A DNA stretch of 64,000 bases from Eremophila alpestris peregrina (lineage: Eukaryota > Chordata > Aves > Passeriformes > Alaudidae). The notes under the pieces were generated by a model. It saw only the letters and a program-made list of their open reading frames with translations. It had not been told where the DNA came from and did no database searches. Position numbers and translations under genes: made by a program. Positions 10,431 to 23,700 of this stretch are shown one piece after another. The stretch spans positions 27,972 to 91,971 of the forward strand of contig WMCF01000349.1 of NCBI GenBank assembly GCA_009792885.1, in the 5' to 3' direction. Every line of letters starts with the position of its first letter. Position 1 is the first letter of the stretch.

Positions 10431-13190
10431 AATAAAAGTCACAAAAATCTGGCACAAAACTGGGCAGCTTGCTAAGTAGTTATGAACTACATATAACAAT
10501 TAGAGAGTGCTCTTAATTGTTAAATAATTTCATTGTGAGCATACAGCATGTATTTTTATACAAACTGCAAAGGCATTTGCTGGGGGTATTTGGGGCAGTG
10601 GAACCTTGCAAGGCCAGAATTGCACTGACTCACTGTCAGCTGAGATTGCCCAGGTCAGAGTTATTGAAAATATCAAGTTTGGGTATGCCAGGCAGCAAAA
10701 TTGGTACCCAGGGCAAAAGAGTAGTTATGGTGGACTGCTTGTTTGCAAAGAGTTTTGAGTAGAAAACAGGAGGTCAATAAACAGGAAAACGGGTAAGGCA
10801 GGTTGCCAAGGACTGCCAAGGTCTGCTTGTCAAGCAAGGCCACACTTGACCACCAGAGTGGGAGCAGGGCAGAAAACCAAACCTGTTTTTCTGACTATAA
10901 CCCATGGCTCAAACCTGCTTCTGGTCACAACACAGGGGTCATGGGGTGCTTTCTCTCATCAGCAGGGCAGCACCTAGGTGGATGCATGGATTGAGCATTG
11001 CTGTGTCAGTGCCTGTTCCAGCCAGATGGCACCAGTCTCTTCCCACCACTTTCTAAGACAAACTTAATTGTCTGGGTCAAAAATTCACAGCTGAAAATAC
11101 CCTACCTCACCATACCATCCCTTAATGAAGGAAAAAAAAATAAGGAAAAATAAAAAAAGTAGTGTATTAAAATCAGTGTTCTGCAAAGAGTAACCAATGC
11201 ATCAACTCTAATTTTTTGCCAGTAAAGTTGCTGTCTTGCTTATTATTCTCCTCTCACAGGGAAGTAATACAGGAAACTCGCTTCCAAATAATCATTCCTT
11301 ATTCAAAAGTCAGAAAAACGCAAGTAAGCAATCATCCAGGTACTCACCAGAAAATTTCTCAGAACACTGCATTACAAATTAAAGATAATCACTTCTGTCT
11401 TGAGGGAGAAGAAGGGTAATAATATAAAAAAAAAATAAAATTTAAAAAGCCTAACCAGAAACACCATTATCTACAGATGGAAAGACTGAGTTAATAATTT
11501 ATTGGATTTTCCTTGTGTGTCTGAATTTTCTGGACACAGCTGGGAAAACAGGTTTTTTTTTTTTCCTGTTTTACTCAGAAAAATACAGTTATCATCACAA
11601 CCCATTTTTTCTGAATTAAAGGTGGAAAAGAAGGTGCAACAGCACAAGGGGAACAACAAACTTGGAGGTGAGGTGCAAGGTAAGAAAAGCTGGGCATGTG
11701 TAAAGATGGTAACTTTCCTATTATTTCTTTAAGAGTCATGGATAAATCATTATAGTTAGGCCCAGGGTGACAGCTACAGCATGGATGAGCCAGTGAACAG
11801 GGTAGTTAGCCATCTTCACTGTGAGAAGGTATATACTCAAACCACAACAGTATCACCATTCTTCACTTGGCTTGTTCCTCACAGGTTGTCAAGTTTGTTT
11901 GGCCTCATACCCAGAGCTTCTGGAAACTTCCCTTTTATGGGTTAACTGACTCTTGTCCTGCTCCTTCACTCATGGACAATTCTCTAGAGTCTTGCTATGG
12001 CCAGGAAACAATCTGGAGATTTCACTTCACTCCCTCCTCCAACTGAAATGTTCATTGGAAGGAAAGGAAATAACCAACATTCCCTGACCAGGGAGCCCTG
12101 TAACTGACCAGAATTAGATCATTTGATGGGAAATCTAAATTTGTTATTCTATCCATCAGTGTGGGGAATCTCCAATTATATATTTATTTCCAAAACGGGG
12201 GACTTCACAGCACCAGTATATCTATCCCCAGCTGGGTGAGTCTTTAGAAATCTCCTTATTAGCCCAAGTCAAAATGAAGAACACAGAAAATCCAGCTGAA
12301 TATCCCTGCTTTGGAAGGTTCTTGGTTACCTCATAGGTAACCACAGGTGACTGCTGTTACGTCCTCTCTTAACCCTTACTCTTCCCCATGTCTAGCAAAT
12401 CTGTCACTTTGGCCTTCTCTTTAGAAAGGGCTGCAGGGTCCTGAAATCAGCACATCTGTAGTGGGTACAACCTTCTAAACAGGCTGCCATTCCCTCCCCA
12501 GCAAACAGCCACAGCTCCTGGGTGTTTGTGTGGAACTGATAAGCCCACAGCAGAGACAGCTCATTAAATCTTTTCTTTGCCAACTTCCTCCAAATGTGGC
12601 AGTCCAGTGCAGCAATCATGTTGTAAGCTAGGGACCCTACCAAAAGTTTGCCAGAGTGAAGACCATGGGGAAGGGTTCCAGCCAGACTGATGCTGGCCAT
12701 GTTCTTCCCAAGCATCTCAAAAGTGACAGAGAAATAGCAGGTTGTTCCCAGGCTACCAAGCCCTATCAAGTCCTACTCCTGCTGTTCCCCAGCACTAAGG
12801 GTACAACCTAGCCTTCTCACTGGATGGGGGAAAGCCATCCATCCTGCTCCTGATATGCAAGCAAGAGGCCAGGTCTAGGAATTCAGGATACTCCAGCAAG
12901 GGGAACACCAACAGTGGAGGCAGAGAAAAGGAAATTTCAGCCAGTTCCCAGGAGCTCAGTGTTGTTTCTCTGTCTGGATCTTTGCCACAATTAGATCATT
13001 AGATGGAGGTTTTTAGGGATCAAATCACCAAGACTCTTTCCCTTCCCCAGCTTGCTGCATAAAGGATAAAGAACAGAATCACATATTGGTTTCTTTACAG
13101 TGTCATCCATATGGCAAAGATAGATTTGGCCTTGGGAGAATATGAGGGAAGGGTTCTTTAACTGTGTCATGGCTTAAGCTCAGATGGAAA
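10431..13190. other. No gene recognised
   Basis: Non-coding AT-rich DNA. An open frame of 121 codons on the - strand (12,404-12,769) has no recognisable domain and no clear splice context. Confidence 0.5.
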
Positions 13191-13194
13191 TTAG

Positions 13195-13735
13195 GCACCA
13201 TGCAGCTGCTCACTCAGCCTCCTCCCCTCTCCTCCCTCACCCCTGTGGAATGGGAAGGAGAAGCAAAGTAAAGCCTGTATGTTGAGATAAGATAATTAAA
13301 TGGTGAAAATAAAGTAAAATAACATAATAAAGGTAAGTAATAACAATGATTTTTAAAAAAAGAAACAAGTAATGTACGATGCAGTTGCTCACCACCCTCT
13401 GACTGAGCCAGACCACCCCTTCCTGAAACGATGTCATCTGTCCTTCCAGCTAACTCCCCCATTTCATATATCAAGCATGACATTTTGTGGTGTGGAACAT
13501 CCCTTTGGTCAGCTTGGGTCACCTGTCCCAGCTTTGCTCCCTCCCACTTTCATTTGCATTCCACCTCCCTGGCAGAGCATGAGACAAGGGAAAAATAGTC
13601 TTTGACTTAAGTTAACCACAACTAACTATCAGTTAACCATCAGTGTGTTATCAACACCATTCTCACGCTGAATCAAAAACCAGCCCTGTAACAGCTACTG
13701 AAAAGAAATTAACTCTGCCCAAGCTTAACAAGGAC
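13195..13735 (-). repeat. Solo LTR, ERV-L-like, reverse orientation
   Basis: Read on the - strand it contains the stretches TGACC(A)AAGGGATGTTCCACACCAC, a site near GGTGGTGAGCAACTGC and an AT-rich tail. The same blocks in the same order occur at 30,990-31,200 on the + strand, so the two are copies of one LTR family. No internal retroviral sequence is next to it. Confidence 0.65.
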
Positions 13736-16700
13736 ACACCGTCTCGTACCTGCTACAGAGCATGCATCGCACCAGAATCATCAGCTCCACACATCAATCT
13801 GGCATGCACATCTCCAGCTCTTTTCCAGAGGATACAGCACCTAGTAGAAAAGCAAGGGAATCATATAGGAAAAGAGACACCTTTCTTTCTCAGGCTGAAG
13901 CACTGAACCTTATGTTTGTCTGATCACCAGATAATCAAAGGCCATCTCAAAGCAAGTGAAAAACCTCTGCCTAAGCATGGCTACTCTTGGGAGTTTTCCA
14001 GTCAGAACCCCATCTACCCTAGACTCACTGATTCCTTCTGCCATCCCTACTTTGTTGCCTGCATTTGGTAACCAGATGGATTCATAAGCAAAGCAGCACA
14101 TGTAGACTGTCAGCCACAAGAAAAAAGAATGTTTTGCATAAATATCAACAGTGGTGTTTGAAAGTACATTCAAACACACAGGTGAGGAGATACTGTAATT
14201 GAGCAGAAGTGAAATGGTCCAGGTGGTCTTTTACCCTCCTGAACAATGTATGTGATTCTACAGAGCATTCTTTTTTTCTATGGAAGCCTTATTCAGTCTC
14301 ACAGAAATCTTTCAGGTCTTGACCTCCAAAAGTAGATGCCAAATATTGTAACTGTATGGTATGCTATCATCAAGGGAAGCATACATTTCAAGCCAAGATG
14401 TGGTGGCTTTGTGGTTTTGGCTTCCTTAGACCCTGGCATATTCCTGTTGAGTCTCCTGTACAATTTTCCCTTTTTTGTAAGTCTCTTCTTTATCCTGCTA
14501 CAGATGGTTCAGAAGACTGAGACAGCACATCAGATACAAATCCAGTGAGACATGAGGGGAAAAGAACATTTATTCAATGGCCCTTTTTTCTTTTGTAGGG
14601 TAGATATCCATTTTTACAGGACTATCAGCACCTGGAAAACCTGAGTCAGAGAAGGGACTGCTGCAGCTACAATTGTGGGTCACACTGACATGCAACAAGC
14701 ATGAGCTGGCCAAACATAAAGCATAACACCCCACTCTCCTCCCCAAAATGAGATAATTATGGCCTGTAACTCTGGCATGTTCGTACAGCAGCCTCTGGCT
14801 GAAATGCTCCAGTCAAAAATGCAAACAACATTGCTCTGAAGAGAAGTACTAAAAAGATCACTTCCTCTTAAACAAATCTGCAATGGGTGTTGACAGCAGA
14901 GCAGAAAAGGGATGGGTACATCCACATCCCTCCCAGCTCTGCCCAGGCAGCGAGCACGTATCAGTCACAAATGAAGGAAAGGTGGAAAGTTAAATGGGGA
15001 CAAGCCCATTTCACTGGGACAGAGTGAGCCTAGCCAGTGTGAACAGATCATTATTGGCTTTGGTCAGAACTAGAAGGCTTCAGCTGGCAAATCTCTCAGC
15101 AGATTTTCTAAACGAAGGAAAACACCATTTATTCCCACAGCAAAGGATAGGAGACAAAACTGAAAAAGACTCAAGATAGAAGTATCATGTGTTAGCCAGA
15201 GTGTGACACCAGAGACAGCCACTCTTGTGATGCAGCACCATGGTAACAGCCGTGGTCTGCTGTGCAGTGGGCTGTATCACCAAGCACAGGGGATGTTCTT
15301 CTGTGGCTGGTTTCTTAGGACAGCCTGCCACACAAGGCTGCTGCATAGCCTACTGGGCTAATATCAGCCTGGAAGGATCTTATGAAGGGATGGAAAGCCC
15401 TAGAAGAGCAACAGCCCTGAGTTGCCTGGGAGGACAGAGCAAGAAGGGAGGCATCTTTGCATCAAGAGACAGGGAGTGAATACATGGATGGGAAACTGGC
15501 TACCGGAGAATACTTGCATCCACTCTTCTCATGAAAATCTACCATTTCTTGCTCTTCTCCAGAGTCAGACATTAGACCTCCTTTCAAATTTTTCATCTCA
15601 GTCTCTTCCCTCTCCAAAAATCAATGTCAACATGTATCCTCTAAATGTCCACTGTCCCCTTTACCACTTCATTTCCTCACAACCAAACTCCACCTCTTGT
15701 TCCTTACAGCCCAGGCTTCCTACAGCACTCAAACACATACCAAAGCACTTCAGCTCTCAGTCCTCCTGCTCTCCCGCTCTGTAGTGCTGCTGCCTATTGG
15801 TGAAGAGTCCCAGCCCCACTGCCATACATCCCAACACTCACACTCCCTATCTCCTTAGCAATCATTTATCTTACTAATGTTACTCTTTCCCCAGCTAATT
15901 GTTAATCACCACCCTGCCCATGGCCTGGAGCCAACACTTCATCAATGAGATGGGGGCACAAAATTGACATTTCATATTACTTGAAGCAGCAGGAAAGATG
16001 TAGGAAATTCCTACCCGCCCCACTCTCATTTGTTCCTACCAGTTTTGCAGTTGTGCCAAATCCCACATTTAACCAAGCACACCCTTTGCAGACAGAATGC
16101 TCTAGCCAAGGAGCATAATTTTGCATTTCACCTTTTTTTCCCTACCTTTTTTCCCCTTGAATTAATTGCTGTTATCACCTTTGCTCTCCCTACTCTTTGC
16201 CTCAGCCTTTCTCTTCCATCAGCAAGTGGGTAAAGCAGCTCTCACCTGCTCCTGTGTTATAGCCTGCAGCATTAGTTTTCACCACTGCATATATCTTCCT
16301 CTGCACCCCAGGTGCCTAACAAAAGCCAGAGTAGCTGCTATAAGCATCTGTCTCTTCCTTCCCCTTATTTCCAGGAAATCCTCACCAGGAATGCAGAAGG
16401 CATAAAATGGATAATGCAGTACTCTAGCATGGAGATTCAATTTCCTCCAAAGCAGGTTTTATCTGAACAACTGAGGTGTGTTGGTGGGCCTTGCCTGCCA
16501 TTTATCAGTCCCTATCACTCATCATAACCATGTGGATCCAGCACCCACAGGTGGAAAAGATGTGTTGCTCCTGACTTACTCAAATCCAAAAATCCTTATT
16601 TGTTTCCAAAAGCGTGATTTTTTTATCATCCACTGACATCTTGACCTCTTACAATTCCGTCAAGCCAGCTTTACAATTCCCTAATTATCTCAAGATCAAA

Positions 16701-17400
16701 TCCAACTCAAAAATCAGCCCAAGGGAAGAAACTGCTCAGTTCCAAAAGTATATGTTCCAATCCTTTGCAATTTTTTTCCATTCATATATATTTTAATTAG
16801 AATGCTTGATTTTGATACTAGGTACAGAAGCATCTTGCTGTTTTTTTCCCTTTCCTTGATGTCAGAAATAGTCTTTTCTGGCTTGAAGAACTTGCTGGAT
16901 TTCTGTTTTCTGAGAGAAACAGAAGATGAAGATGTGTGGTGAGGAAGTGATAACTATCTGAGACAGTTGTGGGAGATACAAGCCTCATTCAAAGCCTGCT
17001 GGAATGGGTGGAAAGCTATCACTGCCTGCCTCAGCCTCTGGAGTATCTCTCTGTTCTTCCCAAACATTGGATTTTCAATGGCTATCTAAAAATAAATTTT
17101 TAGTCTGATTCCAATCCTACTGAGCATATTTAACCTTCACTCCCTTAAGTGGCAAAACAGTCAGCTGTGCTCAGGATAAGGCTGTGTGCAAGTGTTTTCA
17201 AGTGCAGGACAAGCAATCTTAATTATAGTTTTTCATACTGGTAGGCTTGTCTGAAGTCCAGTGTGCATGCTCATTAATCAATCCTCCTACACCCCTTGTC
17301 AAAAATGCAAGCCCTACCAACCTGACTTCTCAGATGAAACAACTTGTGGCTGCCCAGAGTGGTGGCAGCATGGGCTCTTTGCTCTAACTGAGAGAGGGGG
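13736..17400. other. No gene recognised
   Basis: Non-coding DNA with no convincing exon, RNA gene or complete repeat. Confidence 0.5.
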
Positions 17401-17419
17401 AAAGTTTTAATGAGGACAT

Positions 17420-17765
17420 GAATATGCATGATGCCCAAAAGCTATTGGTTGTGGCCGCGCTGTCACTCCCCGACTCCTCTGTATCTGATTGGATAGTCCT
17501 GTGTTATCCACGCCCAGGACAAAGGTTTTAAGAATGTTTCCCAGGCTGTACTCCTCGCTTTTGGAGCACAGCAGCTGGAATAAACTGCATGTTCTCTGGA
17601 AGCCAGTGTTCCTTTATCCTTTCTCAAGAGAAACCCTACTTATGTTAGAAACCTCCCCCTTCTCTTTCCTGCAGGCTCACACGCTCGCACGGACCACCGG
17701 CCACTCCCCGAGAGGAAGAAGCTGGCTGGACCCACACACACTCTAGCCGGGACAACAGCAGCTGC
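17420..17765 (+). repeat. LTR-like segment A
   Basis: Has TATTGGTTGTGG, TGTCACTCCCC, TCTGATTGGAT (a CCAAT-type box in reverse) and TGGAATAAACTGC (polyadenylation signal), followed by a GC-richer tail. Order and spacing match promoter-to-poly(A) of a retroviral LTR. The same motifs recur in the same order at about 19,155-19,370. Confidence 0.5.
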
Positions 17766-18939
17766 AGGAGGGAGAGGGACCGGAGGATTTTTCTAACACA
17801 ACTGAGGCAGAGAATTTAAATGACACGATCAAACCACTGATGCAAGGGAGTGCTACACTCACTATGAAAAGGCTGCTCTTTGCATAGCAATAAACCAAAT
17901 GTCTTTCAGCCAGGCACCCTCAGTCCCTACTGAACACATGGTTCAGTCCCACTGCAGGTAGTCACATACAGGAAATAAGACAGATACAGCACTACTTTAT
18001 AAATCCAGGATCTAAAGATTTCAGATTCACATTCACATTTTTGGCTGGTCAAGAACTGTGTTGAATGCATCTACTACATTTGAAGTGGCCACAAAATATC
18101 CAGCCAGCCCAGATGTCTCAGGAGTGAGCAGAGTGGAATAAGACATTTAGGAGGGGCTGAATTTCCCCAGGTTTCTTGGGCTTGTTGGAACTGGATGGAA
18201 AAAGAAGAGAATGATGTTCCCGAGGCACTCAGGTTTGTCTCTCCATCCCCCTTCTTTAATGGGGAAAACCTTTCAATCAATGAGCTCAGATTAATAAACC
18301 CAACTCATATCTTGGAATTGAGTTTGAGGGGATTTTCTGAATTGGATGGAAGATTTTTGCCTCTCTTTGCAAGTCAGTATTTATAAAGGTGTTAGTGCCT
18401 CCATTGATATCAAGAGGAGATCACTATTTTCTATAGCTAAAAAAAAAGCCTCAGCTTTTCCAAAGAACTCATCCAGCAGTTCTTTAGACACACCTATGAC
18501 AAGCAAACAGTTTTGCACTGAATATTAGAAAAAGCCAAGAATAAAATGGAAAATCCTTCTATTTCCCATTATGGGAATGTGATTATTGCTAAAGTAAGTT
18601 ACTTAAATAATGGCTTTGATCTCTAAAGAAAACAAATACTGCAGGCTCATGATGACACTATCAAATCATCTGGTGGCATGACAGGAATCCTTTTTGCATT
18701 TCCTGCATTCTCCCTGCATTTCCTGCAGGGAATGCATTTTTTAAATGGAATATATATATCACAAAGGTAATCTTTGTATTGAGGCTATGGACCTCAAGCC
18801 ATACAGCTGCACTTGAATACAGCCTGAGGATTTGCAAGTGCCTCACCAAGGGTTTCTTCTGGATATGAAACATTCAAAGAAATGGAAAAACTCATTATGC
18901 TACATGCACTGAGGTAACCTGGCAAAAATTATTGTCAAA

Positions 18940-19560
18940 AGCTGTGGGCGCCCAAGGTGGCCACAATATTAGCCTGGCACTCCCATGGAGGGAGCAAGCT
19001 GCTAAGGGTAGATCGGAGGTATAATTTTACATGGTTTTATGGGTTTATAAAATGGGCCCCGAGCCTCTAAGATGGTTGGCATGATTGACAGACAGCTCGG
19101 GGATTTCCAGCCGTTAGTCTTTTCAGTTACTGCAGTTGTTTGTTAAGAATTTCTATTGGTTGTGGCTCAGGGACTTTCCAAGACTTGTAAGAATTGTATC
19201 ATTGTTTAATGTATGCAAAGGATTTTAAACTTATAGGTCGTCTGCTGTTGTCACTCCCCTGGTTGTCCTACCCTGATTGGATGTTTCAAATGTTGACCAC
19301 TCCCTGTTGAAAAGTTATAAACAGTTCTGTTCACTGTTGCTCGGGGCTTTTAGCCCCTGGTTCTTGGCAATAAAGGACCTGTGGTTAAGAGCCTGTCTCC
19401 CTCCTTCCTTAGAGGAGATTCCTTTATTCTTACCTACCACCCTACCCCCCGCAGGCACACACTGCACACAAAGCTTGGCCTGTGCCCTCCCCTAGAGGAG
19501 TGAGTGCGGCTAGCTATCTACACCTAGCTGGGCTCCTGCTGAGGGCTCTAGGGCGGCGGG
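18940..19560 (+). repeat. LTR-like segment B, related to segment A
   Basis: Shares TATTGGTTGTGGC, TTGTCACTCCCC and CTGATTGGAT with 17,420-17,765. It adds a TATA-like TTATAAAC (near 19,315) and AATAAAGG (near 19,371) about 55 bp downstream, the layout of U3-R in an LTR. No gag, pol or env lies beside it. Confidence 0.5.
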
Positions 19561-20149
19561 CAAGAAAAATCCTTTTACACTCTTTAGGAAACCATGTTTG
19601 AAATTTAAAAAGCCAGAAGATCTCTGGGATCCAAGGACTACTTTACAAGACTTGGCAGGGGTTGGGCATAGATGCCAACATTTTAATCTGGCTGAACTAT
19701 GTGGCTGCAGATCCAGTAGAGGAAGGTACTGGCAGTGAAGAGAGGGATACAATCTGCCTTAACAGCCACCACAATCATGGGTTTTCCTATAGATCAGAGC
19801 CTACAGAAGATCTGGCAGATTATAGGATACACACCACTCAACTCTACCTACAACTAATGGATCTCAAGCCACCAAGATCTTCTGTAAGATAAGACAAATC
19901 ACCAGTCAAAAGCTCCCTTTATGGACAGGAATAATCTTTTGGATATGGCAGTATGTATTTCAAATGGTATTGCAGTGATAGACTGTACAACTATGGGGAA
20001 AACTCATATTCTTGGAGTGCACTGGAGGATGAAAGCCATCTTGAAAACACAGTGGAATTCTTTCAAAGATTAGATCTTGTTGCAGTAAATACAGTACAGA
20101 CCACCCAAAACTATTAATGTAAGTACTGTGTACCCTGTGAGAGAGAACA

Positions 20150-20770
20150 AAATGTGGAGAATTGTGGCAAACCAGAGTATTTCTCTGGTTCTCCTGGATG
20201 GGCAGGAGTCTGGACAGGGGGGGTGGTCCTCCCTGGCCTGTGCCTGAAACAGTGATGGTTTTTGGTCTCAGCCCGTGGAAAAAGCACTGTCAGGGTTGTC
20301 TGAGGATTTGGAGGTCACAAGGGTTTGATTTGTGTGATTTTTGTTAGATCACTGGGTGTGTAGATATTAATTTTAGATTTCTCTGTATTCTTATTATGGG
20401 GCAAACATGGAGGCAGAAGAGCACATGTTCCTGTCTTTCTCTTCCTCTTCCTCTTCCTCTTTGCAAAGGGTGTTGGGTTCTTAGGACTGGTAAAAGTAAA
20501 ATTTCACTGCATGACATGGGTTTTAGTTATTGGTGTTTAGAGAAAAACAATGTTACATAGGTTTAGATTATAAAAGTTCAGGTGCTGTCGTGGGTGGGGG
20601 AGAATCCATCTTTCCAGCTGCCTGTGAACATCACGCTGGACAACAAAGAACTTAGAGATAAGATTTGTAAAATAAACATCTGCAGTCCGCAACCCAGACG
20701 TTCTCCGACTCCTTCTTTCAAGCATGGGCCGGTGAGAAGAAAGATTTTACATTGTTGGGGTTAATCTCAG
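20150..20770 (+). repeat. Possible LTR-derived repeat
   Basis: Begins near a TGTGGCAAACC and has an AATAAACATCTGC signal near 20,670 followed by a GC-richer tail. It includes a short CTTCCT microsatellite at about 20,440-20,462. Weaker than the two preceding candidates. Confidence 0.3.
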
Positions 20771-23700
20771 AGGAGATAACTCCGACAGAGAATGCTTGCT
20801 AGCATTGCTTCTTAACCAAAAAGTTCACACTCCAATGTAAGTGATATTTTTTAGAAGTCAGTGTTCAACTTCTAAAATGCCAATGAATCAGGTGACAAGG
20901 AAGCTAGTAAAGGTGCCATGGAAGGAAATACTTGGTACTGAGGTTCTGTGATTTCCCTCTTGCCATATCCTCATACCCACTGCCTTAGTTTCTCCCTCTA
21001 GAAACTCCCTTCCCAAAAAAAGGCAACATCACAGATGGCACCAACTCCAGTCCTTCTGTATTCATCCTGCCCTTCAGCTACAAGGGTGTCTTCATCTCCT
21101 TTGCCCAGTCTGCTTAAGCTGCACTGAGAGCTCTGCTGAACCCTGAACCACAATCCAGCCTGAACAGGGAATTTATATTTAGCAAAGATACAAAAACAAA
21201 TACTATAAATATTGAAATATAAGCATATTCATATAACGTATGTTCCCCAAGGAGTCTGCTGGATTTGCCCTCCATCGTTTTTGAGGTGCAGGTTTTCTCC
21301 TCAGTGCCTAACTTGACCACCACACAGGCAACAACAATTTGATTAAACAGTTCTTGTTTTAGCTGTGTTTTCTAAGAAAACAAAAGCTTATGGTGTTATG
21401 CTACCTGTTATCTGTTTGTTCATCTGTCTGCTTCCCATAGTATCTTTGGAACTGGTTAGCTAATTTCAAACAAATGCAGGACAGAGGTCTTCTCAGGGAC
21501 AATTAATTTAATGGAAATCAGTACACCTCTTTGGACAGCAGTCAGCATTGGCCAGAGATTCGCTCATCTAGGCATTTTTTTCCCTACCAAAGGTATCCAG
21601 CAGGACACAAATGGGAGATGGGAAATACTGACACAGGTGCAAAGAGATATGCCCAAAAGTGTGAATCTGCAGGAAGAGAGAATTCACAAGATGTTGTACT
21701 CATTGTCACCACTGGCAGAAGTTCCTCATGATATGTGTGCCCTGCTAGCAGGCAAACAAGGCCATAGTTTGGTGATTTGACACTAACAACACAATTGGTC
21801 CCATTCAAATCCTGCCAGCTCTAACTACAGGATTCCTTCATTCTCTTTGCTAGCAGAGGGAAGAGCTCCAGGTTACAAAAGGGCAGCTCTTTGGTGAACA
21901 CCCGAGTTGCTGCCCCAACATCACAGACAAAGAATAATGAAAAGATCAGCAGAGCTGAGTTATGGCACAGAATTCACCCTTGTTCACCCTTCCCCATCGA
22001 TTCCAGCAAGAAATTCTTCATGGCATATAGAGGGCAGAGCTGCATTGCAATGTTTAAGCATCCTTGATTGTTTTGGTAGTCACTCAAAATGTAGAAGGCT
22101 CAGAGAAAAAGGACTGGCTCTTGGCTGTAGCTGCCTGTTATCAAACCACTGTAAAAATCTTTAGGTATAAATACAAGTTACTTTCTCACAGAAATAGACA
22201 TTATCTTAGACAAGATGTATGGGGGGAACCTGGAAAGTCAAGTAGTTCAAAAACGTCACAACTTTCTTTAGTCTGGAAAGAAAAGGCTACAAGCCATTAA
22301 GCATTACAGGATCTGAGGAGGATTAGCAGGGATGGCAACACATGGGTAAATTACTTAGCATTTGGTCAAAGTGTTGACCAAGGTTTTGCAAAATGGTATT
22401 TTTGCTCCCAAAATGTCAAATAATGTCTCAGAGTAGGGGGCAGGGATAGGGAGCAAGGTGCAGACTGAGGAGTATTTTTGGACTGTTTTCCCATTACCCT
22501 TGCATGCTGCATGGGCCATGTAGGTCTCATGGACTATTACTCTGTACTCCATGAGTCCATGCTACTCTGTAGTTCACAGGATAAAGATGCTACTCTAGCC
22601 TATACCAGCTGTGTGAATGCATGAACACAATTTTAACCATCCCTATTATTTTTGGGCCCAGATATCCATCTTTCCCCCATCTAATCTTTTCAAATGTGTC
22701 ACTATCTTAACAAGTGGAAAACATCTAATCTAAATTTCCCTTCCTGTAATTTCAGCCAGCTGTGTTTATCTTATCCAGCAGAGAGAGTAGATTATACCTT
22801 TCTCTCCTGAAGCACTCCTGTAACTACATGAACAAGGATCATATGACCCCCAAGTTACCTCTTCTCTAAATTAAAACAACCCTGGCTTTTGTTCAGCATT
22901 CCTTGTAAGTCCTGCTGCCTGTGTAACTTGTTTGTAGGCCTAGCAGCCAGATAAAGCAAAAATGCAACCGTCTATCTTCTCATTAGACCTGAGCGGTGAT
23001 TACTGAAGCTACCAAGTGTGAAGAATACATTCTGGCTTGTAGACTATAAATTCTTGGGACATGGAGCTAGAAATACCTAGATTCAAACTCAGGTTCTGCT
23101 GCTGCCAGTCTGTCTGATCCTGGGCAAACTGAATCCCAGTTCACAGCTCCTTCACTTGACTGATAGGTCTAGAAATAAGACTGAGCAAAGTAATTTAAAG
23201 CTGGAGATTGTGCAGATGTTGTAAATTCTGGTGGAAGAGCTCACTTTTATGATAGTCTTCCAGGTGGCCAGGTTTCCTCTTTTAGAAGTAATTTTAATTT
23301 TTTTCTAAAACATTCCAGGTGTTTTTTAAAAATTGCAGTTCTTCAAAAGGACTTCATCAAACTGTTGGGATATCAGTGGCTTCCAAGTAAACATAGGAAA
23401 GTTCAGGACTTCAGAATACCAGGAACCCCCTGGGTAAGTATTGATATTTGAAGCTCGGCAGTGAATGATTAAACCAATTTGCCTAACATTGCTGTGACCC
23501 ACGAGTTTCCCAATATCAAGCCATCCAAGCCTGCTGGAAGGATTAGCTCTATAATAGGTATATTCCTTTCTGCAAGTTGATTAGAGGTAACAGAATCCTT
23601 TCAGTGTAGGCTGTTTTAATTCTTGTTTCACTGTAGGAGAGATCTGCAAGGGATCACTAAAAACACTTACTGATGAGACTTTTTCTCCAGACTGGAACTT

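Noticed and set aside
12404..12769. A 121-codon - strand open frame as a gene
   Set aside because: No recognisable domain, no splice or promoter context, within the length expected by chance over 64 kb.
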